From: Cymodocea nodosa
Lineage: Eukaryota > Streptophyta > Magnoliopsida > Alismatales > Cymodoceaceae
DNA length: 64,000 nt
Direction: 5' to 3'
NCBI GenBank assembly: GCA_036874045.1
Contig: CM072345.1
Coordinates: 7,899,501 to 7,963,500 of the forward strand
This document shows positions 12,940 to 24,647 of the stretch, piece after piece (position 1 is the first letter of the stretch; every line of letters starts with the position of its first letter). A model generated the notes under the pieces. That model searched no databases, was not told where the DNA came from, and saw only the letters and a program-made list of their open reading frames with translations. A program made the translations under genes and the position numbers.

Positions 12940-13345
12940 TTCATTTGGTGAAACTCCTACTCTATTCCTGATAAAGTCATTTTTCAATTTATTTTTTATA
13001 GTATTACCAGTCATCCATCTAGGTATTTGCATCTCTCTGCAATAATAACATTTTGCCAATGGCCATGCTTTACAGCCCAACATTCTGAGTCATAAAGTAT
13101 AACCAGATGAATAGCAAATTTATAGAAATTTTCTTTTAATTCTAAGGGTATTCACCTATCAAATAACACTTTAGAAACATTCGTCTTTTAATAGTTACTT
13201 TTACCTTCAAGCTACTGATTCTTTTAAAATAACTAAAGTTTGTATCCTTTGCATTACTACCCAAATTTTGCACGTAAGAGTTTCTTATGGTAGATTCATC
13301 AAAAATTTCACTAAAATACTTGTATCATTTGCCTTTTATTTTATA
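12940..13345 (-). mobile_element. Degenerate RTE-type LINE fragment
   Basis: Reverse-strand translation around 13090-13190 gives KVLFDR-IPLELKENFYKF then LVILYDSEC. This matches the conserved RTE reverse-transcriptase tail (VLCDRKIPLKLKGKFY and a PAMLYGxECW-like block). Same repeat family as 5560-6010. Stops are present; inactive. Confidence 0.65.
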
Positions 13346-13816
13346 AGAAGGCAACAAATTAAGCATACATTTCTAATCAATTGAATGTTCGAGTTGCAAA
13401 GGCAAGTATTTCATGTATCTTGAGGAACAGAAAAGTATAACATGTATAAAAGAAACAGAAATAACAGACTTTTAACTTTTCTCACATTACAGTAACAATT
13501 TGTTTTCTCTTCTTAAACTGATAGCTCAGCTACAAAATAAAAATATCACACAAATCAGGGTCAACCATGATACTGTTCACAAACTAGCCCAAAATGATAA
13601 AAGATTTTTTGCAGATTCAAACTTTAACAAGATCATGATTCACAGTAATATAGTATCATACGAATCACGTAACGATAATTAATACTACAAAAAAAATCCC
13701 GATATTGTTGTCAACAACAAAAATCAATATTGACAGCATTGCATCCTAGCGACCAGGAAAAAAACTATTTCACTTCCCAATGAAATAAATAAAGAAGAAA
13801 GAACTCTCGATTTCTC

Positions 13817-14075
13817 ACCATCCGGTCGGTGGCGAAAGGAAGTGTCGAAATTCCCGTCCGCGGACGACCGAATGATGCCGACAGCGCCGATACCGGTGCA
13901 GCGCGCGCGGACTGACGTGGCGTCTTCTCTCGCGGAGGCGAAAGAGGAGAGTCACGATCACCTCGCCGGACGTGGCTGCTTCCCTGGACCTGGCAGTCGA
14001 CGAGCTGATACGGTTTCGGTGGAGGTTTGGGTTCTTCGGATGGGGAATGGAGAGGGTAGAAAGTAGGGATTTAGA
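13817..14075 (-). promoter_or_regulatory. GC-rich island, possible first exon/promoter of the SnRK1 beta-3 gene
   Basis: A sharply bounded CpG-rich block. On the reverse strand it resembles a 5' UTR rich in CTCC and CCGC words and ends ACCGGATG/GTGAGA at about 13820, a good splice donor. No long conserved protein is seen. It is the nearest island upstream of the reverse-strand beta-3 gene and lies between that gene and Copia element A. Assignment to that gene is inference. Confidence 0.4.
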
Positions 14076-14099
14076 TAGAGGAAACGAAGTTTTCGGGGC

Positions 14100-14862
14100 T
14101 TATTTGCAAAACAACCTATGCATTTATTTTGCGTGTATATTTGTATGTTTATGACAAAAAAACGCTTTTACATTTATTTTATAGGTTTATTTTAAATTTA
14201 TGGGTTTACATTTGCAACATTTATTTTACCTAATTTCAACTCGATTTACCGAAACACCTAACTTTTTCTAACAAACATGTCTTATGTTTACATGGTGTAA
14301 TGTTTTTGTCATCGTTACATTAAATTTAAATTGAAAGTATTATACTTTACACAAAAGACATGTTTACCTCTCATCTTTATTGCATGGTAATCAATTTTGT
14401 TCACAATTAAAATTACTTGTGATGAAACCCCAATTGAATGAACATCGTGTATTGCTTAAAAGTGCATTCAACAAAATGGTAAATCTTTTTACGATGCAAG
14501 TGTAACAGAAAAACACAAGTGATGTTTATTTAAGAGACTATAATAACTTTTGAAGAATTCTAATTTTGCTTCTCACTTAGTTTTGGAAAAAGAAATATTG
14601 AAATTAAAATTTAGTGTATTATAAACTTCTTTTTTTATGACATAATATTAAAATGTATATAATACGATACATTAGATAAATAAAATATTATATTAATTAA
14701 CTAATATTATATAACAACATAATTAACATCAACTAATTAATGTCATAATTAACATTAATGTTAATATAACATCATTATCATTAACATTATACAAATAATA
14801 ATGTACTAATCTACTAACTAATTAAAATAAATGATATCACTAACATTATTATTAGTTGATGA
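14100..14862. other. AT-rich spacer
   Basis: No gene seen. From 14630 to 14860 the sequence is almost pure A/T with repeated TTAACATTA/TAATTAAT words. It ends at the left target site of Copia element A. Confidence 0.6.
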
Positions 14863-14867
14863 ATTAG

Positions 14868-15069
14868 TATTAATGGATATACTAAAAGAAGAGATTTCTG
14901 TCTATGGTAGCTACATTATGTCCATATATTACACTTAACTATATGGGAAGTTTTTGAATCTAAATATTCTATAAATGTGTACTAATACATATTCATTAAT
15001 ATTATTTAAAAATATTCTCTCCACATCATTTTCTTCGATGCTTCTACCATTTCATCACTTTTCTTATCT
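14868..15069 (+). repeat. 5' LTR of Copia A
   Basis: Paired with 28003-28204; equal length, visible substitutions between the two. Followed directly by TGATATCAGAGC, a diverged initiator-Met tRNA primer-binding site. Confidence 0.85.
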
Positions 15070-15099
15070 TGATATCAGAGCATAAAACTCTACGCAAGA

Positions 15100-15791
15100 T
15101 ATCGTCGAGCAATGCCTTTAATTCATCTTTGTCCAATTTCACCTCCTCATCCTATACTTTTGGCAATGTACCAATCAAGTTTGACAAAACCAATTATGAC
15201 ATTTGGTAGGCATTGTTCATGGCGTTATTGTACAGCCATGGTTGGTACATTACCAACCATAATTAAAAGCATTTTAATTAAAGCCATCTGACAAAACTCT
15301 ACTGTGTCCTGTTATCTCCAAAGTCATCTTCATTTGAGCCACTAACTCCAAATATTCTTGTGTGACATAAACAAAACCAACTACTCCTAAGTTGATTTTT
15401 TTCTTCATTAATGCCACCAATTCTAATCTAGATTGCAAGTCAAGCCACTTCATTTGATGTTTGGAGGACATTAGAATGCATATATGCATCGCATTCTAAA
15501 GCATGTATTCTCCAATTAAAATTGGAACTTCAAACCATAAAAAAGGGCGACTTATCCATGCAAGATTACATTACTCATATTACTTCTCTTTTTGATGATC
15601 TAGCTATGGTGGACAACTTTTCTTCTTGGTGACCTAGGTCAAGAATATGAGGCCATCATTACTAGCCTCACTACTCAAGCTTCTTCCCTCACCTTAACCG
15701 ATGTTCAAAGAATGTTGTTAAATTATGAAGTACATTTGCATAAGTACTCTCTACCAGTGAGCTCATTTTACTTCTATCAATGATTCTTGTG
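15100..15791 (+). pseudogene. Copia A gag, N-terminal part (UBN2-type)
   Basis: Frame-shifted remains of a plant Copia capsid protein. Recognisable blocks are VPIKFDKTNYDIW near 15165-15205, SFDVWRTLECIYASHS near 15450, QTIKKGDLSMQDYITHITSL near 15535-15595 and DVQRMLLNYEVHL near 15700. Internal stops and indels separate them. The gene is cut at GTGAT (15792-15796), where the reverse-strand solo LTR entered. The frame resumes after 24647, where the zinc-knuckle remnant is found. Confidence 0.8.
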
Positions 15792-17004
15792 GTGATTGTC
15801 TTGTCAGCTTAAGTATATTTTTTTTAAGTAAACAAGTAATCTCTCGAAATATTTAAATATAATAAATCTATTCATTTAATTAATTACAAATGTACAACGT
15901 CTATTATATAAATGTACAAGAACAAGTCGAACCTACAGGAAATGATTGAAATCTTTCACTCTTTAAATTTTCATAGCTAGAGTTGCTTATTGTATTTACT
16001 AATTTGCTCACTCTATTGAGTTATAGCTAACTTAATGGACTAAATTTATGAAGTTATAGTTAACTCAACAAACTATTCTTATAACTTCTATTAATATTGT
16101 TATTTACAGAAGAATACAATCATTCATTAGGCGATTCTACATAATGTAAACATTTTTAAAATTCTCAAAATGCTATTCTAAATTAAATTTGAAACTTATC
16201 AATCCTAACATTCAAATATTCCAAACAGTAACAAATTAATCACGATTTCAGATATTTGCATTAACTAGTTTTAATATTTAATTATGTGATATTCTCTTAA
16301 CTTAAATAAAATAAACACAAAACATTTAAATAGACTATACAAACAAACACGATACAAACATAGAACTTGATAAACAAATGACTGTAAATATAAACGTATA
16401 TTAGTTTGGTTGTTTTGTTTTTGTTTTTGAGTTTCTTAATATAGGCAATTTATGACAATTAAAGATTTCTCTATCAACAATAACAGAAATTTCTGCTACT
16501 ACGTGTAACACGATTACACTATTGAAAACTTAATCACTTACTGTCAAGCACTTCTCTCTCTACTAGATTGCGAATCTAAACTTTTGTAAGTTGATCTCCT
16601 CTTTAGCATAACGACATCAACTCGAAATCAAGGTTAGAAGTTTTATTATTTCTTGAGGGATGATTTAGTGTTTGGTGAAAATGTCATTCCTTCCTATGAT
16701 GCAATTGTTAAGACCCTAGTATTTTGATAATACAAAACCTATATGAGGAAACATATTGTATTTCACAGTTAAGTCAATGCAGCATTAGATCAGAAGGCAG
16801 ATAGAACAAATTCCATGCAAATGAACAGATGGAGAAGTTTCCAGATGATACTACCTTAAAGTTACAGAAAAATCAAACAATTACAGGTTCGAAGAGCAAG
16901 TTTAAAGCAGCAGCGATACTATCAGACAGTTAGAAAAATAACTATCCGAAATTATAAAGCATCCGGAGAGTTATTTAATTAGACAGTTAAAGGGATTGAA
17001 TGAT

Positions 17005-17030
17005 CGGATAGTTAAGGAGTTAACTATCCG
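17005..17030. repeat. Perfect 11-bp hairpin in the Copia B LTR
   Basis: CGGATAGTTAA (17005-17015), loop GGAG, TTAACTATCCG (17020-17030). It is the best-preserved member of an array of more than ten similar inverted repeats in this LTR. Confidence 0.95.
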
Positions 17031-17329
17031 GAAGCTTAAAGGACTTTTCGAAAATTACAAGTATAATTATCTGAAAGTTAAGTCATTCAATAAACCACGT
17101 GCAGAAATACAGAACGGTACCTTAAAGGACTTGTCAGAGAGTTAGATAACTATCCGAGTTTTCTTTTCGAAGAGTTAGATAACTATTCAAGTTTTCGGTA
17201 AGTTATACGCATAACTTTTCGGAATTTAAGTTATTTTATTACGCACGTGCAAAATAGAGAAGTCGGCAGTTGAAAGCTTAAAAGGAAAAATCGGAGAGTT
17301 AGAAAGATAACTATCCAAAATTTTAAGAG

Positions 17330-17715
17330 AATTTCGGTGAGTTACAGTTTAACTATCCGAAACTTAAGTCATTGAATTTCCCACGTGCAGAATTCTAGAC
17401 AGATGCTCAAATGGGTTTTCGGAGAGTTAGAAAAATAACTATCCGAAATTTCAAAAGAGTTTCGGTGAGTTACAGTTTAACCATCCGAAACTTAAGTCAT
17501 TGAATTTCCCACATGTAGAATTCCAGACAGATGCTCAAATGGATTTTCGGAGAGTTAGAAAGATAACTATCCAAAATTTCAAAAGAATTTCGGTGAGTTA
17601 CAGTTTAACCATCTGAAACTTAAGTCATTGAATTTCCCACGTGCAGAATTCCAGAAAGAAGTGCAAATAAGTTTTTGGAGAGTTAGAAAGATAACTATCT
17701 GAAATCTTAAAGCGT
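17330..17715. repeat. 128-bp tandem repeat, about three units (5' LTR of Copia B)
   Basis: The landmark AGAATTC(C/T)AGA recurs at 17389, 17517 and 17645, exactly 128 bp apart. A typical unit has the inverted pair TCGGAGAGTTA / TAACTATCC, a GTTACAGTTTAAC segment, the tail of the next pair CCGAAACTTAAG, and CCCACGTGCAG. The same array is present in the 3' LTR at about 22.49-22.88 kb. Confidence 0.92.
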
Positions 17716-18798
17716 TTCAGTGAGTTACAAGGATAACCATCTGAAACTTAAGTCAGCCTTTATGCACGTGTTGAATTAAAGCAATCAGAAAGTTAACAGA
17801 GACAAACTATCCGACAAGTATATAACTGTTCGGTGAGTTACAGTTATAAGTATCCAATTGAATGACAGCTCACAGTAAATATTCTGGAATCCTACATGGC
17901 AGTAAAGGTTAAGTGATCTTTCAGTGAGTTACAGATACTCTTCGGAGAGTTGCACAACTAACTATCCGAAAGGATAGGAAAATCGGTAAGATATCTTGAA
18001 ACGATTTTCTGAACGGTAACTTACCGTATTGGGACTTGAGTCTAATCAAGTATAGTAGAATACATCCGTTGGAAGAAAATATGATTGTTGTACATATCAG
18101 GTATACATACAAGATACAGACAACAGATTTAGACAACTTTTGCTCATATACATACTTACACCAAGCTCAACAGAATAAAAGCTTTAGAGATCAAATCATC
18201 TTCAACAGTTACAAAATGAATTTCAAAAGCTCATTACGCACTCAACTCTGTTGCTCATAAGCTAGTGTTTACTAAAGTATACGGATCAAAACTTCAGAGA
18301 AAGAATCGATTGAAAGCTGGATTTACAAGAAGATTCTTAAAGCTCTCCATGTGCTGAAAGTCTGATCCAAGAAGGATCATTTGGTTCATGGCTTCAACCT
18401 GAAAGCTACATTCAGTTGTTGGTTTGAATTTCGACCTAAAAACTCAAGAGGTTGGTTTTCTAGAGTTTATACCTGAAATCTTCTAAGTGTTGGTTTTTTG
18501 GAGTTTATACTTGAAAACTTCTGTGTGGTTGGTTCTTGTTTCGACCTAAAAGCAAGTGTATAAGTGTTGAGACACTTAGTGAAGCCCAAGTGACTATTGG
18601 GGGTGGACTAGCCGAGTTGGTGAATCACCTAAAATTCTCTTGTGTTTCTTACCTTTATTTCCACTATGCATGATATTTTTAACTGATTATTACTTGTGCA
18701 AACTGATTAATCAAATTAGTTAGTAAAGTGAAAAATAGGCTTAACTTCATACTGTTCTCTATTCACCCCCCTTTTGGTGAAGCCATTCGTTCCTAACA

Positions 18799-18813
18799 AT
18801 TGGTATCAGAGCA
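18799..18813 (+). promoter_or_regulatory. Primer-binding site of Copia B
   Basis: ATTGGTATCAGAGCA lies immediately after the 5' LTR. TGGTATCAGAGC is the plant Copia site complementary to the 3' end of initiator methionine tRNA. Confidence 0.95.
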
Positions 18814-18850
18814 GGTTGATCTCTTTTTATAGATTTAACCATCTGAGATC

Positions 18851-20300
18851 ATGACATCTTTTCACAGAGAGTGTCAGAACATCCATCGTCCTCCCATGTT
18901 TGATGGTATTAATTATAATTATTGGAAAAATAGGATGGAATGTTTCCTCAGAAGCTCAGATGTGAGTTTATGAAAAATGGTTGTTCTAGGAACACCTATT
19001 CCACCTAGTCATGAGGATGACTGAACTGAGGAGGATGAGAGAATCATCCAAATGGATGCTCGAGGGCTGAATATTATTTACTGTGCCTTATCTACTGAAC
19101 AATATAATAAAGTTTCAGCTTGTAAATCTGCTCACGAGGCTTGGAACACTCTTCAAATAACCTTTGAAAGAATCAGCCAAGTGAAAGACACTAAAATAAG
19201 CATTTTACTCAAAAAGCTTGAATTATTTAAAATGTTTGATGATGAAACTATCACTGATATGTTTTCAAGATTCATTGAGATTATTAATGGCTTAAGAGAT
19301 TTGGGAAAGGAATTTTCTGTCCGTGAACATGTACAGAAAATCCTCAGAAGCTTAACTATGGAATGGAAGCAAAAGTCTACATCGATACAAAATTCCAAAA
19401 ACCTCAACAAATACTCAGTAGAGGATCTAATGGGCAACCTACTAGCCCATGAAGTTCAAATGAATGAATGGAAAGTTAAGGAATGTAGTGGTAAAAGAAA
19501 AACTGAAACAAAGAAAGAATTAGCCTTTCCATCAACATAGGAACTCCAAAGCTTGGATGATGATGAAGTTGTGCTATTGGCTAGAAAATTCAAAAAATAG
19601 ATGAAGAAAAAGAATCATGCTAGCACATCAAAAAAGCAATGCACCAATATGCTTTAAATGCAAGAAGTAGGGACATATACAACCTGATTGTCCACTGCAA
19701 CAAGAAAAAGAAAAAGAAATGAAGAAGAAGAAGAGGAGCTACAAAAAGAAAATGACATTGAAGACTGCTTGGGATGACAGTAGTTCTTCTAGTAACTCAT
19801 CTAGTTCAGATGAAGAGGTACTAGTAAACATGTGCTATACAGCACAAGAGGTATGTTCCACTTCATCTCAAAGTGATTCTGATGTAGGCAATGATAATCT
19901 AAATGTAAATATTCTTTTGTCTACTGTTGACAGTTTATATGTTAAATGCAAAAAGTATAAAAAGAAAATTAAGCATTTAACTGCATGTTTAAAAGAAGCA
20001 CATACTAAACTTGAAAATCTGCATGTTGAAGATAGGAAATGCTATAATGATGAACTGATAAATGAAAATGAAAAATTGAAATTTGAAATCACTGATCTAA
20101 AAAATACTTTGTATAAATTAACCAATGGACAGAAAGGATTAGATCAAATCATTGGTTCTCAAAGATACAGTTCTAATAAGTTTGGCCTAGGGTATGCTAC
20201 TCCACAAGAAATACCCTACTGTGGTGGTATTATCCGATCTTATAGAGATAGTACAACAGTGTTTGCCATTAAAAGAAGATTTAGTTCAATGTGACTGCCA
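18851..20300 (+). pseudogene. Copia B gag (UBN2-type capsid, zinc knuckle, coiled coil)
   Basis: ATG at 18851 starts MTSFHRECQNIHRPPMFDG, with NYNYWKNRM following as in plant Copia gag. Then come KSAHEAWNTLQITFE, MFDDETITDMFSRF, LRDLGKEFS and MEWKQKSTSI, the UBN2 core. A CX2CX4HX4C zinc knuckle is encoded at 19650-19691 but has a TAG between the second Cys and the His. Downstream (19719-20294) is a Ser/Asp-rich segment and a helical, Lys/Glu-rich coiled coil with heptad-like spacing. Stops at 18972, 19020, 19538 and in the knuckle break the gene. It ends without passing into pol; a short GPKKIWVPK remnant follows near 20340-20370. That block normally sits just upstream of the protease in related elements, so the deletion begins there. 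Confidence 0.85.
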
Positions 20301-20374
20301 AAAGGCAATAAACTAAATATTGTCAGGACTAACACTTATGGACCCAAGAAAATATGGGTACCAAAATCTTTCTG

Positions 20375-21869
20375 TTTGAATTGCAAGATTATATGGTTTA
20401 GGGGGAGTAGTTGATCTATAGCTCCAAACCAGTTATGATAGTAAAATTTTGGTATTACAAGAGGCACCATAAATTGGTAGAAATTGCTCACTTAGACTGA
20501 GTGAAAATTGTGCCTAAAATCTTAATGCTCAAGGAGAGAAAAATGTGCAATAGTTAGAAACAAGTGTTATCAGAATAAGCAGGATCTCGTAAAGAGAAAT
20601 TTTTTTTGAAAGCCAAACAGTTGATAATCAGTTATGATATTCTGAAATTAACAATTGACATCAAAAGTAGCATCAATGATTGAATCATGTTCTTTAAAGG
20701 AAACAAGGCTTGCACGAGCCAAGTAGAATGACTACAAATGCAGGGAAATCAGATTCATCAAAGGACAACCAAAATCCACAGTAGACAGATTACAGTCTTC
20801 AAATTATCTTCTACAAATAGAAGAACCACTTGAAACAAAGATCCAAGAGAAGATAAACGAATTGGAGTCAAAAGCAAATTGATTGAAAATCTTTTATGAT
20901 ATTTTTGATTAACAATTGGTATTTAGTTCAATTTGTATCATATATGACATTCATTTTGTAGAACAGGTGCAACAAATTTGTTTGCAAGGAAAAACATATA
21001 AGGGGAGAACCTACTATATGAAGAGAATTCAGAATGTTACTTCAGTACAAAATAAAAGTATATAAAAAGGGCATGCATATAGGGGGAGAGTCTATAGCTT
21101 GCTATTATAAATCAGAGAACCTCCATACAGATAGGGGGAGAGCATGTGGCAGAAATTACAAATATTAACTGCATATTTATAAATTGCTACATTAACTATT
21201 GGCATTTCATTATTTTTAGTTTTTACAAATGATGCAATAATTACACGAAAACAAAGGAAGAAATATCACAAGTCGGGAGAGCAATTACTGACTTCTCAGA
21301 TGATAGAATGTCAACTGGCATCAGACAAGGATTAAGGAAATTGACACTTCAATTGATACTGTGCTCGAATAAGAAAGAAGAAAAGCAGCACAAATCAAAG
21401 GAAAAGAAGAAAATAGACTATAATGATGAAAATATCTCAACAATTGAGATCTACACATCAACAATCTACATTTGTTGGAAAATCAAAAATTGGTATTTGA
21501 AGATATTGATGCATTTGATTCTTTTCACAACTTGATATCTGATGGGATTATAGAGATCAGAAAATTGGTATATCATCGGATACAAATTTAATAACAAAAA
21601 GGGGAAAAGAAAATTAAGCAAAAGAAAATTGTGGAACTCCTTTTATCTAATGACAAAAAAGGGGAGAAGAATATAGAAAATTACATAGAAGGTAGGGGGA
21701 GCTTTCCCAGCACACAGACAAGGCGAGAAATTAACTTCATTATATTATATTCATTGTAATTCTTTGCTTTACTTAGTTTCTATGTGATTGAATGTATAGC
21801 AACAATCTAGGGAGTGAAATACATGTAATTTAATGTAAAGGTTTTTGTCATTATCAAAAAGGGGGAGAT
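20375..21869 (+). other. Noncoding 3' interior of Copia B with repeated polypurine tracts
   Basis: 1.5 kb with no pol motif. G-rich purine tracts resembling the true polypurine tract recur near 20401, 21001, 21079, 21133, 21600, 21658 and 21692, before the functional copy at 21856-21868. Confidence 0.75.
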
Positions 21870-23924
21870 TGTTAGGACCCTAGTATTTTGATAATGCAAA
21901 ACCTATGTGAGGAAACATATTATATTTCACAGTTAAGTCAATGCAGTATTAGATAAGAAGGCAGATAGACAAATTCTATGCAGATGAGCAGATGGAGAAG
22001 TTTCCAGATGATACTACCTTAAAGTTACAGAAAAATCAGATAGTTACAGGTCCGAAGAGAAAGTTTAAAGCAGCAGCAATACTATCGAACAATTAGAAGA
22101 ATAATTATCTGAAATTATAAAGCCTTCGGAGAGTTATTTAATCAAACAGTTAAGGGGATTGAATGATCGAATAGTTAAAGAGCTAACTATCCGGAAGCTT
22201 AAAGGACTTTTCGGAGAGTTACAGGTATAATTATCTGAAAGTTAAGTCATTCAATAAACCACGTGCAGAAATACAGAACGGTAGCTTAAAAGACTTGTCG
22301 GAGAGTTAGATAATTATCTGAGTTTTCTTTTCGAAAAGTTAGATAACTATTCGAGTTTTCGGTAAGTTACAGGCATAACTTTCCGAAACTTAAGTCATTT
22401 TATTACGCACGTGCAAAATGGAGAAGCCGACAGTTGAAAGCTTAAAAGGGAAAATCGGAGAGTTAGAAATATAATTATCCAAAATTTCAAGAGAGTTTCG
22501 ATGAGTTACAGTTTAACTATCCGAAACTTAAGTCATTGAATTTCCCACGTGTAGAATTCCAGACAGATGCTCAAATGGGTTTTCGGAGAGTTAGAAAGAT
22601 AACTATCCAAAATTTCAAAAGAGTTTCGGTGAGTTACAGTTTAACCATCCGAAACTTAAGTCATTGAATTTCCCACGTGCAAAATTCCAGACAGATGCTC
22701 AAATGGGTTTTCGAAGAGTTAGAAAGATAACTATCCAAAATTTCAAAAGAGTTTCGATGAGTTATAGTTTAACCATCCGAAACTTAAGTCATTGAATTTC
22801 CCACGTGCAGAATTCCAGAAAGAAGTGCAAATAAGTTTTCGAAGAGTTAGAAAGATAACTATCCGAAATCCTAAAGCGTTTCAGTGAGTTACAGGGATAA
22901 CCATCTGAAACTTAAGTTAGCCTTTATGCACGTGTTGAATTAAAGCAATCGGAAAGTTAACAGAGATAAACTATCCGACAAGTATATAACTATTCGGTGA
23001 GTTACAGTTATAAGTATCCGATTGAATGGCAGCTCACAGTAAATATTCTGGAATCCTACCTGGCAGTAAAGGTTAAGTGATCTTTCGGTGAGTTACAGAT
23101 ACTCTTCGGAGAGTTACACAGCTAACTATCCGAAAGGATAGGAAAATCGGTAAGATATCTTGAAATGATTTTCTGAACGATAACTTACCGTATTGGGACT
23201 TGAGTCTAATCAAGTGCAATAGAATACATTTGTTGGAAGAAAATATGATCGTTGTACATATCAAGTATATATATAAGATACAGACAACAGATTTAGACAG
23301 CTTTTGCTCATATACATACTTACACCAAGCTCAACATAAGAAAAGTTTTAGAGATCAAATCATCTTCAACAGTTACAGACTGAATTTCAAAAGCTCATCA
23401 CGCACTCAACTCTGTTGCTCACAAGCTAGTGTTTACTGAAGTACATGGATCAAAACTTCAGAGAAAGAATCGATTGAAAGTTGGATTTACAAGAAGATTC
23501 TTAAAGCTCTCCATGTGCTGAAAGTCTGATCCAAGAAGGATCATTTGGTTCGTGGCTTCAACCTGAAAGCTACAATCAATTGTTGGTTTGAGTTTCGACC
23601 TGAAAACTCAAGAGGTTGGTTTTCTGGAGTTTATACCTGAAAACTTCTTTGTAGTTGGTTATTGCTTCGACCTGAAAGCAAGTGTGTAAGTGTTGAGACA
23701 CTTACTGAAGCCCAAGTGACCCTTGCGAGTGGACTAGTCGAGTTGGTGAACCATCTAAAATTCTCTTGTGTTTCTTACCTTTATTTTCGCTGTGCATGAT
23801 ATTTTTATCTGATTATTACTTGTGCAAACTAATTAATCAAATTAGTTAGTAAAGTGAAAAATAGGCTTAAATTCACATTGTTCTCCATTCACCCCCCCTC
23901 TAGTGAAGTCATTCGTTCCTAACA
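21870..23924 (+). repeat. 3' LTR of Copia B
   Basis: 2,055 bp, TGTTAGGACCC...CCTAACA. It aligns along its whole length with 16706-18798 with scattered substitutions, and the 128-bp repeats and hairpins are retained. Confidence 0.93.
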
Positions 23925-24647
23925 GCAATCAATCTTCATAGTAGTTGTCAATCACCATATTTTGCTTGAAATCGACCCGACATCTAAAAAGTATCCTTAC
24001 AGACCTTCAATGGTTGGTGATGATTAATGGTGGTAGAGTTCAAGAAACGTCTAACACTTTCTGCAATTAATGCAATTCTCTACCCTCTTTTTCATTCTTT
24101 CTCTTTTCTTTTTATGTTTCTTTCTTGTAATAAATACTTCTGCCTAAATGACTAGTTAGATTTTCTTTATTCATATCAACAATAATAATTACTTCTCCTT
24201 TCCATGATTGAAATTATGGCATGAGTCGTGTAATGTGGCTTCCTTTGCATTTCCTACAACTACTCACAATTGAATATCAAAAAATAATTGGACCGTGGAG
24301 TTAGTATAATTCAATAGACTTACTCTATTGACTTAATTATTAACTCAACAGATCGACATCGTTGAGTTACAACTTAACTCAATGAATTCATTCAGTTCTT
24401 CCGTTTAATAAAATAAATACTTTTATAACATTTAATATTTAATATGTAAAAGAAGTAATTCTTAATCATTCATAGATGATACTTAATTTAGTCATTAATT
24501 CCTTTAAATTATGTATGTTCTTTAATTACATCTTCTAACTATAAAATATAGCATAATAACTTAATTCTCATATAATAAGCTAAATAATATGTAATTAACC
24601 ATTCATTAACTACTAATATTATGTATAATTTCATTCTGAATAGTGAT

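Larger units (their letters stand above)
7940..13815 (-). other. Probable 5' intron or upstream spacer of the SnRK1 beta-3 gene
   Basis: Nearly 6 kb without a recognisable exon. It contains a short direct repeat, a 31-C homopolymer, two DNA-transposon-like elements and a LINE remnant, each listed separately. The block just upstream of the ATG (about 7940-7970) reads like a 5' UTR exon. The GC-rich block at 13.8-14.1 kb on the same strand could be its first noncoding exon. That would make most of this interval one long 5' UTR intron. This is inference. Confidence 0.35.
16706..18798 (+). repeat. 5' LTR of Copia B
   Basis: 2,093 bp, TGTTAAGACCC...TCCTAACA. From about 16.92 to 18.0 kb it is filled with short inverted repeats (CGGATAGTTA / TAACTATCCG) and includes a 128-bp tandem repeat with CACGTG in most units. 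The end is followed by the primer-binding site. Confidence 0.93.
16706..23924 (+). mobile_element. Copia element B: gag-only, long-LTR, nested in the solo LTR
   Basis: LTRs 16706-18798 and 21870-23924 begin TGTTA and end TAACA. They flank a 3.07-kb interior with the primer site TGGTATCAGAGC and the polypurine tract AAAAAGGGGGAGA. A perfect 5-bp target duplication GCAAT lies at 16701-16705 and 23925-23929. The interior has gag only; protease, integrase, RT and RNase H are absent. This is the layout of non-autonomous gag-carrying elements described in plants as TR-GAG. The two LTRs are very alike, so it is the youngest insertion of this nest. Confidence 0.93.
15797..24642 (-). mobile_element. 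Gypsy-type solo LTR, reverse strand, split by Copia B
   Basis: Segments 15797-16705 and 23930-24642 together form one LTR of about 1.6 kb, reading TGTC...AATA on the plus strand. Both halves are reverse-complement matches to the LTR at 47872-49731. Matching stretches include the 3' end near 15885-15950, the block GAAATCGACCCGACATC near 23970, and the start near 24600-24642. A perfect 5-bp target duplication GTGAT (15792-15796 and 24643-24647) flanks it. No internal region is present, so it arose by recombination between the two LTRs of a full element. It interrupts Copia A gag. Confidence 0.88.

Noticed and set aside
13842-14154. Plus-strand frames in the GC-rich block
   Set aside because: No family match; GC-rich DNA has few stops by chance, and a reverse-strand 5' UTR is more likely.
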